Notes under the pieces: model-generated
Told to the model about the DNA's origin: nothing
The model's input: the letters and a program-made list of their open reading frames with translations, nothing else
Database searches by the model: none
Source of the DNA: JBDTSW01 sp963807385
Lineage (GTDB): Bacteria; Actinomycetota; Thermoleophilia; Solirubrobacterales; 70-9
Direction of reading: 5' to 3'
Assembly: GCA_963807385.1 (NCBI GenBank)
Contig: CAWEBQ010000002.1
Coordinates: forward strand, 186,001-250,000
Length of the DNA stretch: 64,000 nucleotides
Part shown: positions 1-8,244 of the stretch, one piece after another
Layout of the letters: every line of letters starts with the position of its first letter
How positions within the stretch are numbered: the first letter of the stretch is position 1
Translations under genes and position numbers: made by a program

Positions 1-440
1 AGCGCGTTGGTGCCCGTGCCGTGCCGGTCGGGCACCACCGCGACGGTCTCCGGCGAAATCCGCGCGAGGGCCTCGTCGAGCTCCGCTGCCTCCAGTAGGG
101 GGCAGTCCCCGGGGAGGAGCGCGACCGCCTCGGCACCGAGTGCCTTGGCGCGGATGATCCCGAGGGTCGCCGCCTCGGAGTGGCCGGCGTCACTCGGGTC
201 GCGGAACACCTCGATCGGGGTCTTGGCTCGCTGCGCGCGGTGCAGGGCCACCTTCTCGGCGCGGCCCTCGCCGCTCACGACGATCACGCGCTCGATCTGG
301 CTGGAAGCCGTCACCTGCTCGAGGACGTCGGCGAGCATCGCCTTCACCAACGCGGCCCTGCCCTGGGGCCCGACGACCTCGACCAGCCGCTGCTTGGCGG
401 AGCGGAACCGCTTCACCGGGATGATCGCCGTGGCCCTCAC
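1..440 (-). CDS. cofC: 2-phospho-L-lactate / phosphoenolpyruvate guanylyltransferase, 3' end outside window
   Basis: N-terminal ~146 residues of a CofC/FbiD nucleotidyltransferase, which activates 2-phospholactate (phosphoenolpyruvate in actinobacteria) with GTP during coenzyme F420 synthesis. The protein opens MRATAIIPVKRF, has LLPGDCPLL, the nucleotidyltransferase acidic site, and ends at the window edge in VPDRHGTGTNAL, the CofC signature. The GTG start overlaps the cofD stop as GTGA, so the two are probably translationally coupled. The C-terminus lies off the window. Family assignment is strong; which three-carbon acid is used cannot be told from sequence. Confidence 0.9.
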   Translation of the reverse strand, partial: MRATAIIPVKRFRSAKQRLVEVVGPQGRAALVKAMLADVLEQVTASSQIERVIVVSGEGRAEKVALHRAQRAKTPIEVFRDPSDAGHSEAATLGIIRAKALGAEAVALLPGDCPLLEAAELDEALARISPETVAVVPDRHGTGTNA

Positions 441-1354
441 AGGGCCTGCGCGAGATCGAGCACCCGCTCGGCCAGGCCGCGACGGCCCGCGGCCCCCTCC
501 ATGAGGGTCGGGCAGGTGAGCGTCTTGAGGTTCTCCGGCGGCGGGGACGAATCCGCCTGATCGAAGATCATCGCGTCCAGGAGGCCCTCGTAGAGGGACG
601 CGACACCGGCCGCCGTCACAGGCCTGCCGATCGCGGTCATGAACGCCTCGGTCGGCCCCTTGATGGCGCGGCCGGCCACGAAGGGGCTCACGGCCACCAC
701 GGGCGCGGTAGCCCCGGCGATCGCCTCGCGCATCCCCGGTACCGAGAGGATCGGGCCAATCGAGATCACCGGGTTGGACGGGCCGATCACGATCGCCTCG
801 GCGGAGGCGATCGCGTCGAGTACCTCGGGGGTCGGGGCCGCCTCAGCGAGCCCATCGACCTCAACGCTTTCGATGGGGGCCTCCCCGCGGTCGAGGATCA
901 GGAACTCCTGGAGGCCGCGCCATCCGGCCGGCGTCCTGACCCGCGTGCGGACCGCTGCCTCGCTCATCGGCAGCACCCGGGCGCTTGCCCCGAGGGCGGT
1001 CGCGATCTGCCCCTGCGCGGCGGTGAGCGTGCCACCCTCGGCCACGAAGCGCGTGCGGTAGATGCACGTGGCGAGGTCGCGGTCGGTGAGCTCGAACCAT
1101 CCTGGCGCGCCCAGGTGCTGGAGCCGCTCGGAGACGACTGAGGTGTCGTCGCGGATGCCCCAGCCACGCTCCTCGTCGATCTCCCCGGCGAGCCAGTAGG
1201 TGACGAGGTCCGGGTCCGGCGAGACGTGCACGCCGTGGATCTCGACATCGTCGGCCGTGTTGGCGATCACCGAGAGCGCGTCGCCCACGATCGCCTGAGC
1301 GCCCGCCGCCAGCTTGGCGCCGCCGGTTCCGCCCGCAAGGAGCGCGACCTTCAC
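437..1354 (-). CDS. cofD: 2-phospho-L-lactate transferase (F420 biosynthesis)
   Basis: CofD/FbiA moves the phosphoacid from the CofC product to the deazaflavin Fo to give F420-0 (dehydro-F420-0 in actinobacteria). The N-terminus has VALLAGGTGGAKLAAG, then NTADD and, near residue 210, GPSNPVISIGPIL, all CofD hallmarks. About 305 residues is the normal size. I start at GTG 1354, directly before the VALLAGGTGG strand; an in-frame TTG at 1384 would add ten residues without a clear ribosome site. It sits between npdG (55 nt upstream) and cofC (overlapping) on the same strand, so the three probably form one operon for making and reducing F420. Confidence 0.92.
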   Translation of the reverse strand: MKVALLAGGTGGAKLAAGAQAIVGDALSVIANTADDVEIHGVHVSPDPDLVTYWLAGEIDEERGWGIRDDTSVVSERLQHLGAPGWFELTDRDLATCIYRTRFVAEGGTLTAAQGQIATALGASARVLPMSEAAVRTRVRTPAGWRGLQEFLILDRGEAPIESVEVDGLAEAAPTPEVLDAIASAEAIVIGPSNPVISIGPILSVPGMREAIAGATAPVVAVSPFVAGRAIKGPTEAFMTAIGRPVTAAGVASLYEGLLDAMIFDQADSSPPPENLKTLTCPTLMEGAAGRRGLAERVLDLAQAL

Positions 1355-1409
1355 GGACGTTGGATCGCGCTTCGGCCCGCGCAACCGCTCTCTTGCGGTG
1401 CCTGCGCGC

Positions 1410-2096
1410 TCATTGCCAGTGATCGGCGTCCGGCAGGCCGGTGAGCCTGATTCCTGCGTGGGCCTTGTAGCGGGTGTTGACCGAGATCAGCATCGGCGTG
1501 AGCTGCTCGACGATCCGCGCCATCTCGAGCGCGCCGGCGTTCACCGCCCGGAGCCCATCGATCGCCTCGATCAGGCGGGCGACGCGGGCCTTGTCGGCCT
1601 TGCGGTCGCCGCAGATCAGGACGTCCTCGCCGAGCTCCGCAGCGGGGTCGCCCAGCACGGGAGCGCTTACCGTGTGCAGCGCCGCGATGACCGTGACGCC
1701 ATCGGGGGCCATCTCCTGAGCCTGCTGGGCGGCCGAGCCCTGCCAGACGCCGAGCGAGCGCGTCGCCTTGCCGGAGACCGCCGCCGCCAGCGGGACGGTG
1801 CAGTCGACCAGGAGCTGGCCCGGCTCGAGCTCGTCGCGAAGGTTCGTGAGGTTCTCGGACTGGTTTCGGAACGGCACCGTGAGGAACACCACCGGCCCGC
1901 CGGCGACTGCCTCGGCGTTCTCGAGGCCCTCGACATCGGCCCCGGGCACCGCAGCCCTTACCTTCTCCGCCGCTTCGGCTGCCCTCTCGGCGCTTCGCGA
2001 TCCGATCACGACCGCCTGCCCGGCGCGGGCCCAGCGCATGGCGAGGCCCCAGCCGAGGGCCCCGGTCCCGCCGATGATCGGAATCGGGTCGCTCAC
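1410..2096 (-). CDS. npdG: NADPH-dependent F420 reductase
   Basis: 228-residue Rossmann protein that transfers hydride between NADPH and F420. The N-terminus PIPIIGGTGALGWGLAMRW carries the dinucleotide loop, and ALHTVSAPVL and the C-terminal half match F420:NADP oxidoreductases (Fno/NpdG). The open frame extends well upstream, but the GTG at 2096 is chosen because it directly precedes the beta-strand, and a -10-like TAGACT ends 8 nt before it. It heads the npdG-cofD-cofC run, linking cofactor synthesis to cofactor reduction. Divergent from the SDR at 2137 across a 40-nt spacer that is almost entirely an inverted repeat. Confidence 0.87.
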   Translation of the reverse strand: MSDPIPIIGGTGALGWGLAMRWARAGQAVVIGSRSAERAAEAAEKVRAAVPGADVEGLENAEAVAGGPVVFLTVPFRNQSENLTNLRDELEPGQLLVDCTVPLAAAVSGKATRSLGVWQGSAAQQAQEMAPDGVTVIAALHTVSAPVLGDPAAELGEDVLICGDRKADKARVARLIEAIDGLRAVNAGALEMARIVEQLTPMLISVNTRYKAHAGIRLTGLPDADHWQ

Positions 2097-2135
2097 GGCG
2101 GCGGAGTCTACGACTAGGCATAGACTCCGCCGCCG
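2096..2135. promoter_or_regulatory. Perfect 15-bp inverted repeat with back-to-back -10 elements
   Basis: Positions 2096-2110 are the exact reverse complement of 2121-2135, with a 10-nt spacer (CGACTAGGCA). Each arm contains TAGACT, at 2121-2126 on plus and 2110-2105 on minus. They end 10 nt before the SDR ATG (2137) and 8 nt before the npdG GTG (2096). The repeat overlaps the npdG start codon. It reads as a symmetric divergent promoter for two leaderless mRNAs and could also be an operator. Confidence 0.6.
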
Positions 2136-2136
2136 G

Positions 2137-2874
2137 ATGCGGCTCGAGGGAAGAAAGGCCTTGGTCACCGGCGGCGCCCAGGGAATCGGCGCGGCCATCT
2201 CCCGGCGGCTCGCGGCCGAGGGTGCCGACGTCGTGGTCACCGATGTGAACGTCGATGGCGCCGCAGAGGTGGCCGGCGAGATCGGCGGGCAGTCCGTGGC
2301 GCTTGATGTCACCGAACCCGCCATGTCGCGGGCCGTCGCATCCGAGCACGGGCCGTTCGCCATCCTCGTGAACAACGCCGGGACGGACGACTTCGCGTTC
2401 TTTACCGACATCGACCCCGAGCGCTGGCGCCGCCTGCTGGCGATCAACCTCGAGGGTGTGTTCGCCTGCACGCAGGCCGTGCTTCCCGCGATGCAGAAGG
2501 CCCGCTACGGCAGGATCGTGAACATCGCCTCGGAGGCCGGCCGGGTGGGCTCGAAGGGCTCGGCGGTGTACTCGGCGGCCAAGGGAGGCGTGATCGCGTT
2601 CACGAAGGTGATCGCCCGTGAGAACGGGCGCTACGCGATCACCGCCAACGCCGTCGCCCCGGGGCCGATCGAGACGCCGCTGCTGATGCGGGCCAAGGAG
2701 TTCGGCGAGATCGGTGAGCGGATCATCGAGACGATGAAGGCGAGCACGCAGCTCCGCCGCCTCGGCACACCCGACGAGATCGCCGCCGCCGTTGCCTTTC
2801 TCGCCTCCGATGACGCGTCGTACGTGACGGGCGAGACGCTCGGCGTCTCGGGCGGCCTGGGGATGTCGAGCTAG
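2137..2874 (+). CDS. SDR family NAD(P)-dependent oxidoreductase (FabG-like)
   Basis: 245-residue classical short-chain dehydrogenase. It has the TGGAQGIG cofactor loop near residue 12, NNAG, and the catalytic Ser plus YSAAK (Tyr/Lys), followed by PGPIETPL. Such enzymes interconvert 3-hydroxy and 3-keto acyl groups or alcohols and ketones; the substrate is not readable. The ATG follows a TAGACT hexamer by 10 nt. It is followed 6 nt later by a thioesterase-like frame and then by an HMG-CoA lyase-like gene, suggesting an acyl-CoA catabolic cluster. Confidence 0.85.
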   Translation: MRLEGRKALVTGGAQGIGAAISRRLAAEGADVVVTDVNVDGAAEVAGEIGGQSVALDVTEPAMSRAVASEHGPFAILVNNAGTDDFAFFTDIDPERWRRLLAINLEGVFACTQAVLPAMQKARYGRIVNIASEAGRVGSKGSAVYSAAKGGVIAFTKVIARENGRYAITANAVAPGPIETPLLMRAKEFGEIGERIIETMKASTQLRRLGTPDEIAAAVAFLASDDASYVTGETLGVSGGLGMSS

Positions 2875-2880
2875 CTGACC

Positions 2881-3250
2881 ATGGAGATCGAGGTCGGCGT
2901 CAAGCGTGAGGACGACTTCGTCGTCGAGGGGCTGCTGCTGACGGACGTCGGCGGGACGATCGGGTCGAGCGTGCTCTCGACGCCGGGGATGATCGGAATG
3001 ATGGAGCGGACCTGCGCCGTGCTCGTCGTTCGAGGCCCTGCCCGAGGGGAGCGCGACGGTCGGCTTCGAGGTCTGCATCAAGCACGTCTCCGCAGCCGCG
3101 GAGGGCCAGACCTGCACCGTCCGGGCGAAGCTGCGCGAGGTGGCCGACGAGCGCAAGCTCCGCTTCGACGTCGAGGTACTCGAGGGCGAGCGCACGATTG
3201 GCGTGGGGACCCACGAGCGCCGGGTGATCGCGGTCGGGCAGCTGGGCTGA
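2881..3250 (+). pseudogene. Thioesterase (FlK-like hotdog fold), +1 frameshift
   Basis: The first frame, from ATG 2881, gives MEIEVGVKREDDF and VLSTPGMIGMMERTCAVLV, like the N-terminal half of FlK-type hotdog thioesterases. Near 3025-3032 the homology jumps one base forward and continues EALPEGSATVGFEV, then GVGTHERRVIAV, ending at TGA 3250. Removing one base near 3031 would restore one protein of ~122 residues. In the intact family the enzyme hydrolyses short acyl-CoA esters. Either a real frameshift or a base-calling error; the codons on both sides look maintained, so a recent or artefactual event is likely. It starts 6 nt after the SDR stop. Confidence 0.75.
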
Positions 3251-3256
3251 CGGCTC

Positions 3257-3262
3257 TAGGCT
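3257..3262 (+). promoter_or_regulatory. -10 element TAGGCT
   Basis: TANNNT hexamer ending 7 nt before the GTG at 3270 of the HMG-CoA lyase-like gene; consistent with a leaderless transcript. Confidence 0.45.
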
Positions 3263-3269
3263 CGATCGC

Positions 3270-4184
3270 GTGAGCGCCCCCGACAAGGTCCGCATCCGCG
3301 AGGTCGGCCCGCGCGACGGGTTCCAGAACGAACCCGAGGTGATCGGGACGGCCGACAAGACCCGCCTGATCGGGATGCTCGCCGCCTCGGGGCTCCGACG
3401 CATCGAGGTCACGTCGTTCGTCCGCCCCGATGTGATCCCGCAACTCGCAGACGCCGGCGATGTGCTCGCCGGCTACGAGAAGCGCGACGGCGTCGCCTAC
3501 TCGGTGCTGATCCCGAACGAACGGGGCCTCGAGCGCGCGCTGGAGCAACGCGACCGCTTCGACGAGGTCAACCTCTTCCTCTCGGCCTCGGAGACGCACA
3601 ACCGCAAGAACGTCAACCGCTCGATCGACGAGTCGCTCGACGGCCTCGAAGCGGTGATCGCCACCGCCCGCGGCGAGGGTCTTCGCTGCGAGGGCGTGAT
3701 CTCGACGAGCTTCGGCTGTCCGTACGAGGGCGAGGTGCCGCTTGAGCGCGTGCTCGAGATCGCGGGGCGCCTCGGCGCCGCGGGCTGCGACGAGCTGGCT
3801 TTCGGCGATACGACGGGGATGGCGAACCCGCGCCAGGTCCGGGAGTTCTTCGCCGCGGCCCGGGAGCGACTGGATGGGGCCGAGCTCACGGCCCACTTCC
3901 ACAACACCCGAGGCCAGGGCCTCGCGAATGCTCTCGCCGCCCTGGAGGAGGGCGTGGACTCCTTCGAGTCCGCCTTCGGCGAGCTTGGCGGCTGCCCGGT
4001 CCCGCCGGGCGCGACCGGGAACATCTCGACCGAGGACCTGGTCTCGATGTTCGAGGAGATGGGCGTCTCGACCGGAGTGGACCTGCCCGGCCTGATCGAG
4101 GCCTCCGCTGCCGCCCAGGAGGTGCTCGGCCGGCCCCTCGGCGCCCACGTCCTGCGGGCCGGGCCGGTGGACTGGCGGGGTTGA
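3270..4184 (+). CDS. mvaB: Hydroxymethylglutaryl-CoA lyase-like enzyme
   Basis: 304-residue TIM-barrel lyase of the HMGL-like family. HMG-CoA lyase splits HMG-CoA into acetoacetate and acetyl-CoA, the last step of leucine breakdown. Seen are EVGPRDGFQNE at the N-terminus (metal and substrate loop), AFGDTTGMANP, the metal ligands in AHFHNTRG, and GELGGCPVPPGATGN carrying the catalytic Cys, followed by TEDLVSMFEEMG. Length is normal for the family. With the SDR and thioesterase upstream it suggests branched-chain or acyl-CoA catabolism; acetoacetyl-CoA synthetase at 19.4 kb could use its product. A related acyl-CoA lyase specificity is possible. Confidence 0.85.
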   Translation: MSAPDKVRIREVGPRDGFQNEPEVIGTADKTRLIGMLAASGLRRIEVTSFVRPDVIPQLADAGDVLAGYEKRDGVAYSVLIPNERGLERALEQRDRFDEVNLFLSASETHNRKNVNRSIDESLDGLEAVIATARGEGLRCEGVISTSFGCPYEGEVPLERVLEIAGRLGAAGCDELAFGDTTGMANPRQVREFFAAARERLDGAELTAHFHNTRGQGLANALAALEEGVDSFESAFGELGGCPVPPGATGNISTEDLVSMFEEMGVSTGVDLPGLIEASAAAQEVLGRPLGAHVLRAGPVDWRG

Positions 4185-4203
4185 CGCCGCGCCCCCATCG
4201 GCG

Positions 4204-4209
4204 TACGAT
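4204..4209 (+). promoter_or_regulatory. -10 element TACGAT
   Basis: TANNNT hexamer ending 7 nt before GTG 4217 of the RTX-repeat gene; this spacing is why that start is preferred over upstream in-frame codons. Confidence 0.45.
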
Positions 4210-4216
4210 CGGACTC

Positions 4217-4858
4217 GTGGGGAAACGGCTTGGGCAGGTGGTCTTCGTGCTCGCCGGCGTTGCTCTGACGATCCCGGCCACGGCGGCTCCCGGAGGGGGC
4301 ACGCCGAAGTGCTTCGGAGTGCCGGCGACCGAGGTGGGGGGTCCGGGCCCGGATAACTTCACCGGCGGCGATGGACGCGACGTCTTCGTGGGGCGCAGTG
4401 GCTCCGATTCTTTGTCCGGGAACGCGGGCCGTGATCTGCTGTGTGGCGGACCCGGCTCGGACTTCGCGTACGGCGGCGGCAACGACGATCGCGTCGGCGG
4501 CGGGGCGGGGGCCGATAACGTGATCGCCGGTTACGGCGGTGACGACTTCGTCAACGGCGGCAAGGGCCAAGACAACGTCTACGGCGATGAGGGACGGGAC
4601 AGGGTGTTCGGGGGCCCCGGCGACGATCCGTCCGTGTTCGGCTACGCAGGGGCTGACACGATCGACGGCGGCAGGGGCAACGACCTCATGGCCGGGGACG
4701 AGGGCAACGACCGCCTTTTCGGCGGCTCGGGCAGCGACGCCATGAACGGCGGGGACGGCGACGACTTCTGCCACGGTCAGGCGCCCAAGCCCGACGTGGG
4801 CCTCAGCGGCGACCTCTGGGCCGACTGCGAGACCCACCGCAGCGCCCGCGCCGCGTAG
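4217..4858 (+). CDS. Secreted RTX (haemolysin-type) calcium-binding repeat protein
   Basis: 213 residues. A signal peptide (MGKRLG, hydrophobic VVFVLAGVALTIPA, cleavage near ATAA) is followed by about nine glycine/aspartate-rich nonapeptides such as GGNDDRVGGG, GGDDFVNGG and GGRGNDLMAG. These build a calcium-binding parallel beta-roll, and no other domain is present. A C-terminal tail with Cys (ADCETH) may form a disulfide with the N-terminal Cys. GTG 4217 is chosen over an in-frame TTG at 4181, which overlaps the previous gene. Likely an exported Ca2+-binding surface protein; partner unknown. Confidence 0.82.
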   Translation: MGKRLGQVVFVLAGVALTIPATAAPGGGTPKCFGVPATEVGGPGPDNFTGGDGRDVFVGRSGSDSLSGNAGRDLLCGGPGSDFAYGGGNDDRVGGGAGADNVIAGYGGDDFVNGGKGQDNVYGDEGRDRVFGGPGDDPSVFGYAGADTIDGGRGNDLMAGDEGNDRLFGGSGSDAMNGGDGDDFCHGQAPKPDVGLSGDLWADCETHRSARAA

Positions 4859-4861
4859 GCT
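4856..4861 (+). promoter_or_regulatory. -10 element TAGGCT
   Basis: Hexamer starting in the stop codon of the RTX gene and ending 6 nt before GTG 4868 of the NTF2-like gene. Confidence 0.4.
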
Positions 4862-4867
4862 GCGCGG

Positions 4868-5245
4868 GTGCGAAGCGATCCCTTCCGTGCGGCCGCAGAG
4901 TCCAAGGACTTCTCGGCGGTCGACGAGCTCTTCACCGAGGACGTCACCTTTCGCAGTCCGGTCGTCTACTCGCCGTACGAGGGCCGGGACGCCCTGCGGA
5001 TGCTGCTCTCGGCGGTGATCCAGGTCTTCGAGAACTTCCGCTACACGGACCAGATCGAGGTCGGGGAGACGGCGACCCTGCTGTTCCGGGCGGAGGTGAA
5101 CGGGAAGGAGCTCGACGGCATCGACGTCCTGCGATTCGCCGAGGACGGCCGGATCCGTGAGTTGACGGTGATGGTGCGGCCGATGAGCGGGATGCACGCC
5201 CTTGCCGAGGAGATGCGGGCGCGGATCGAGGCCGCCGCGAGCTAG
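4868..5245 (+). CDS. NTF2-like / SnoaL-type domain protein
   Basis: 125 residues forming one NTF2-like cone fold. The opening AAAESKDFSAVDELFTED, the central FRSPVVYSPYEGRDALR and the strand FRAEVNGKELDGIDVLRF match the pattern of nuclear-transport-factor-2-like small-molecule enzymes and binding proteins. Members include ketosteroid isomerases, polyketide cyclases and ligand-binding proteins without known activity, so no reaction is assigned. GTG start; it ends 3 nt before the stop of the convergent A-T-TE gene, leaving no room for a separate terminator. Confidence 0.75.
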   Translation: MRSDPFRAAAESKDFSAVDELFTEDVTFRSPVVYSPYEGRDALRMLLSAVIQVFENFRYTDQIEVGETATLLFRAEVNGKELDGIDVLRFAEDGRIRELTVMVRPMSGMHALAEEMRARIEAAAS

Positions 5246-5248
5246 GCC

Positions 5249-8224
5249 CTATCGGGCGAACCCCAGCTCCGTCGCCCTGCCGTCGGGGGACAGGGCGAAC
5301 ACACGCGGCCGGTCGGAGTCGATCGCATCGGCGGGGAGGTCCAGCCGCAGGCGGAACCCGGCGTACCTGAGGCCCGGGGCCGAGTGCCGTTGCTCGAGCC
5401 TTGGGCTGGGAACCCCGCAGGTGGAGTAGGCGGCGAAGCGGCCACCGACGAATGCGACGATCGTCCCGCCCGCCTGCCGGCGCTCCGCGTCGCTGGCCCA
5501 TCCACGGACCATCAGTCGCCCACGCGCAGACCGCACGGCGCGCACGCGGCCGTGCATCGCACCCTTCTCGACCCGGAAGGTGACCCCGTCACCGCTGGTG
5601 ATCGACTCCGCGCCCGCCTGCCGCCGGAGGCTGAACGATCGCCCGAACACCTCGGCCGGTTCGAGGCCGGCCGGCGGATCGCCGCTCAGGCACGAGAGCA
5701 GGGCCCTAGTGAGGGCCGAGAACTGCGGCTCCTCGCTGATCTTCGCGTGCAGGCCGGGCAGCGCCAGCAGCCGGAAGCGCCCACGCGTGGACTCCGCCCA
5801 CAGCCTGCGCCTGTCACCGGCCGCCGCCACTCCTTCGCCGGCGCAGTAGAAGAGCGTCAGGTCGCAGGCGATGCGGTAGTCGATCACGTGGGCGCGCCGC
5901 CCCTCCACGTGGGCGGCGGCCACCCGTGTTCCGGACTCGGAGATCCTCCCCGGGCGAGCCTCGGCTCTGACCTCCTCGTCGGACTCGTGGACGGCCGCCG
6001 GCTGTGAGTGCGTGCGCCCGTCCCACTGGCAGGTTGCGGGCTCCGTATCGACGAGCCCCAGGAACTCGACCTCCTCGCCCGCCCGCTCGAGCTGGCGCGC
6101 CATCTCGTGGACGACGAGCCCGCCGAAGCTCACGCCCAGCAGGCGGTGCTTGCCGGCGGTCCCGTGGGTCCTCACCACTGTCAGGTAGTGGGTCGCCATC
6201 TCGCGGACGGTGCGGATTCCCCGCGCCCCCCAGTCCATGCCCGGTGGCTGGAGTCCGTAGACCGGCTGATCTGCGCCCAGCGCGCGGCCCACGAGCATCG
6301 CCCGCATTACGTACCCGGGGCGTCCCGCGACGACGAAGAGCGGTGCGTTGGCGCCCGCGGTGTTGACGCCGACCACCTCACGAGGGCCCGACCGCGCTCG
6401 GCGTCGGTCGAGATACTCGGCGCGCGTCAGCTGCGCGGCCAGAGCGCTTGGCGTCGGCGCCTCCAGCAGGTCCTCCAGCTCGAGCTTCGTCTGAAGCTCG
6501 GCCTCGATGGCGGCCGAGAGCTCGATCGCGCTGAGGGAGTCGCCGCCGAGGGCGAAGAAGTCATCGTCGGGACCGACGGCGTCGAGCTCGAGCGCCTCAC
6601 CCCACAGGCCTATCAGCAGTCCGGTGAGCGGGTTGGGCGGTGGTCCGTCGGTCGTCCCGGGTGCGGGGACGAGCCCCAGCTGCTCCGCCAAGCCGGACCG
6701 CAGCGGCTTCCCGGTCATCCCCACCGGAATTTGGTCCACGGTCACGATGCGCTCTGGGACCTTGAACCTCGACAGCCGCTCGCCCACATGTCTTCGAAGC
6801 TCCGCCTCGCCGGCCTCGGCGCCCGCCTCGAGGATGACGGCCGCGGCGACGTCCTCTCCCAGGCTTGCGTGCGGGACCGGGAAGCCCAGGGCCTCGGCCA
6901 CCGCGGGGTGGGCTCGCAGGGCCGCCTCGATCTCCGCCGGAGAGACCTTCTCTCCGCCTCGATTGATGATCTCGTCGATCCGGCCGAGCAGCGTCAGGAA
7001 GCCGTCGCTGGAGAGGGATCCGAGGTCGCCCGTGTGAAACCAGCCGTTGCGCAGCGCATGCGCGTTGCGCTGGGGCTCATCCTCGTAGCCGGAGAACACC
7101 GTTGGGCCTCGCACGACGATCTCACCGGCCGTGCCCGTAGGACTTGGTTCGCCGGCCGCATCGACTACCGCCACTTCGCCCTTCGGCGGAATGCCGACGG
7201 TGCCCCCGCGCCTCGCAGCCGGTCGGTTGCTGGAGATGATCCCGGTCTCGCTGGCGCTGTAGGTCTCGAGGATCGGGACGCCCAGGCGATCCTCCAGGTC
7301 CTCGAGCGCGGCCGCGGAAAGCGCGGCGGCGCCCGAGCGCGCGAAGCGCAGCTGGTGCCTGACACCCCGGGGGCCCCTGCGTCGCAGCCAGCGCAGGATG
7401 GCCTGATGATGAGTGGCGCCGGCCGTGTACCAGCTTGGCTCGAGTTCCTCCAGGCACCGGAGGAAGCTCTCTTCCTCGAAGCTGGGGGGGAGGATGCTCG
7501 CCCCGCCTGACAGCAGCGGCATGAAGAGCCCCGAGTAGAGGCCGTGCGCGTAGGAGAGGGGCATGGGGCTGAGGCAGCGGTCACCGTCTCCGACGCCCAG
7601 CAGGCGCCCGGCCTTGCTGGCGCGAGCGAGGAGCTCGTGGTGCGTGACGGGGACCAGCTTCGGCCGGCTCGCGGTGCCCGACGTCCGCAGCAGCAGAGCC
7701 AGGTCGCCTCCCGTCGGCGGCGCCGGCTCCTCGCGGCCCGCGTGATCCGGATCGGAGAGCGCAGGGCGGGCCGCTTCCCCGTCGGCGAGGACTCCCTCCA
7801 GCAGCACCAGCCCGTGGCGTTCGGCGGCCGCCCTGGACACGGCGTCCGCCTCGCCCGGCGCGAGCATCGCGCGAACGCGGGTTTGGCTCAGCAAGGCGTC
7901 CAGCTCGGTACCGGCCGCGGGATGGAGCGGGACGCAACACGCGCCGCAGGCGACCCCGAGGACGGCGACGGCCGACTCAGCGCCCAGGCCTGCCACGACC
8001 GCAACGCGATCGCGCCGCCCGAGTCCCTCCTCGTTCAGGGCCTGGCGGATCCCACCGATCCGGCCTGCGAGGGCAGCGGTCGTGAGCGGGGGCCGATCGG
8101 GTGCCAGGATGGCCAGGGCGTCGGGGTCGGAACTCGCGCGTGCGTCGAGGGCTCGGTGGACCGTCCCCGGCGGGGCCGATCGGGGCGTCGCGCTGGCGCT
8201 GGCTGCGTGGGCCCTTGGTTCCAT
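5249..8224 (-). CDS. NRPS-like A-T-TE protein, second of a tandem pair
   Basis: 991 residues without a condensation domain. Domain order: adenylation (about 20-520; RTSGTASRPK nucleotide loop, YSASETG, HTGDLGS, INRGGEKVSP, GMTGKPLRSG with the catalytic Lys), carrier protein (FFALGGDSLSAIEL with the phosphopantetheine Ser), thioesterase (GVSFGG nucleophile), then a ~110-residue C-terminal domain with RGWASD, VAFVGGRF and ending RVFALSPDGRATEL. The adenylation part resembles oxalate-CoA ligase/acyl-activating enzymes more than typical amino-acid A domains. Expected role: load an acid on the carrier and release it, possibly dimerised, by the TE. It starts 20 nt after the paralogue at 8245-11178, so the two are almost certainly co-transcribed. 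Product unknown. Confidence 0.85.
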   Translation of the reverse strand: MEPRAHAASASATPRSAPPGTVHRALDARASSDPDALAILAPDRPPLTTAALAGRIGGIRQALNEEGLGRRDRVAVVAGLGAESAVAVLGVACGACCVPLHPAAGTELDALLSQTRVRAMLAPGEADAVSRAAAERHGLVLLEGVLADGEAARPALSDPDHAGREEPAPPTGGDLALLLRTSGTASRPKLVPVTHHELLARASKAGRLLGVGDGDRCLSPMPLSYAHGLYSGLFMPLLSGGASILPPSFEEESFLRCLEELEPSWYTAGATHHQAILRWLRRRGPRGVRHQLRFARSGAAALSAAALEDLEDRLGVPILETYSASETGIISSNRPAARRGGTVGIPPKGEVAVVDAAGEPSPTGTAGEIVVRGPTVFSGYEDEPQRNAHALRNGWFHTGDLGSLSSDGFLTLLGRIDEIINRGGEKVSPAEIEAALRAHPAVAEALGFPVPHASLGEDVAAAVILEAGAEAGEAELRRHVGERLSRFKVPERIVTVDQIPVGMTGKPLRSGLAEQLGLVPAPGTTDGPPPNPLTGLLIGLWGEALELDAVGPDDDFFALGGDSLSAIELSAAIEAELQTKLELEDLLEAPTPSALAAQLTRAEYLDRRRARSGPREVVGVNTAGANAPLFVVAGRPGYVMRAMLVGRALGADQPVYGLQPPGMDWGARGIRTVREMATHYLTVVRTHGTAGKHRLLGVSFGGLVVHEMARQLERAGEEVEFLGLVDTEPATCQWDGRTHSQPAAVHESDEEVRAEARPGRISESGTRVAAAHVEGRRAHVIDYRIACDLTLFYCAGEGVAAAGDRRRLWAESTRGRFRLLALPGLHAKISEEPQFSALTRALLSCLSGDPPAGLEPAEVFGRSFSLRRQAGAESITSGDGVTFRVEKGAMHGRVRAVRSARGRLMVRGWASDAERRQAGGTIVAFVGGRFAAYSTCGVPSPRLEQRHSAPGLRYAGFRLRLDLPADAIDSDRPRVFALSPDGRATELGFAR

Positions 8225-8244
8225 CGACGACAGCCTGACACCGG

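Noticed and set aside
1351..3195. 614-codon minus-strand frame across npdG and the SDR
   Set aside because: Out of frame with npdG and antisense to the SDR; Arg/Gly-rich, no motifs.
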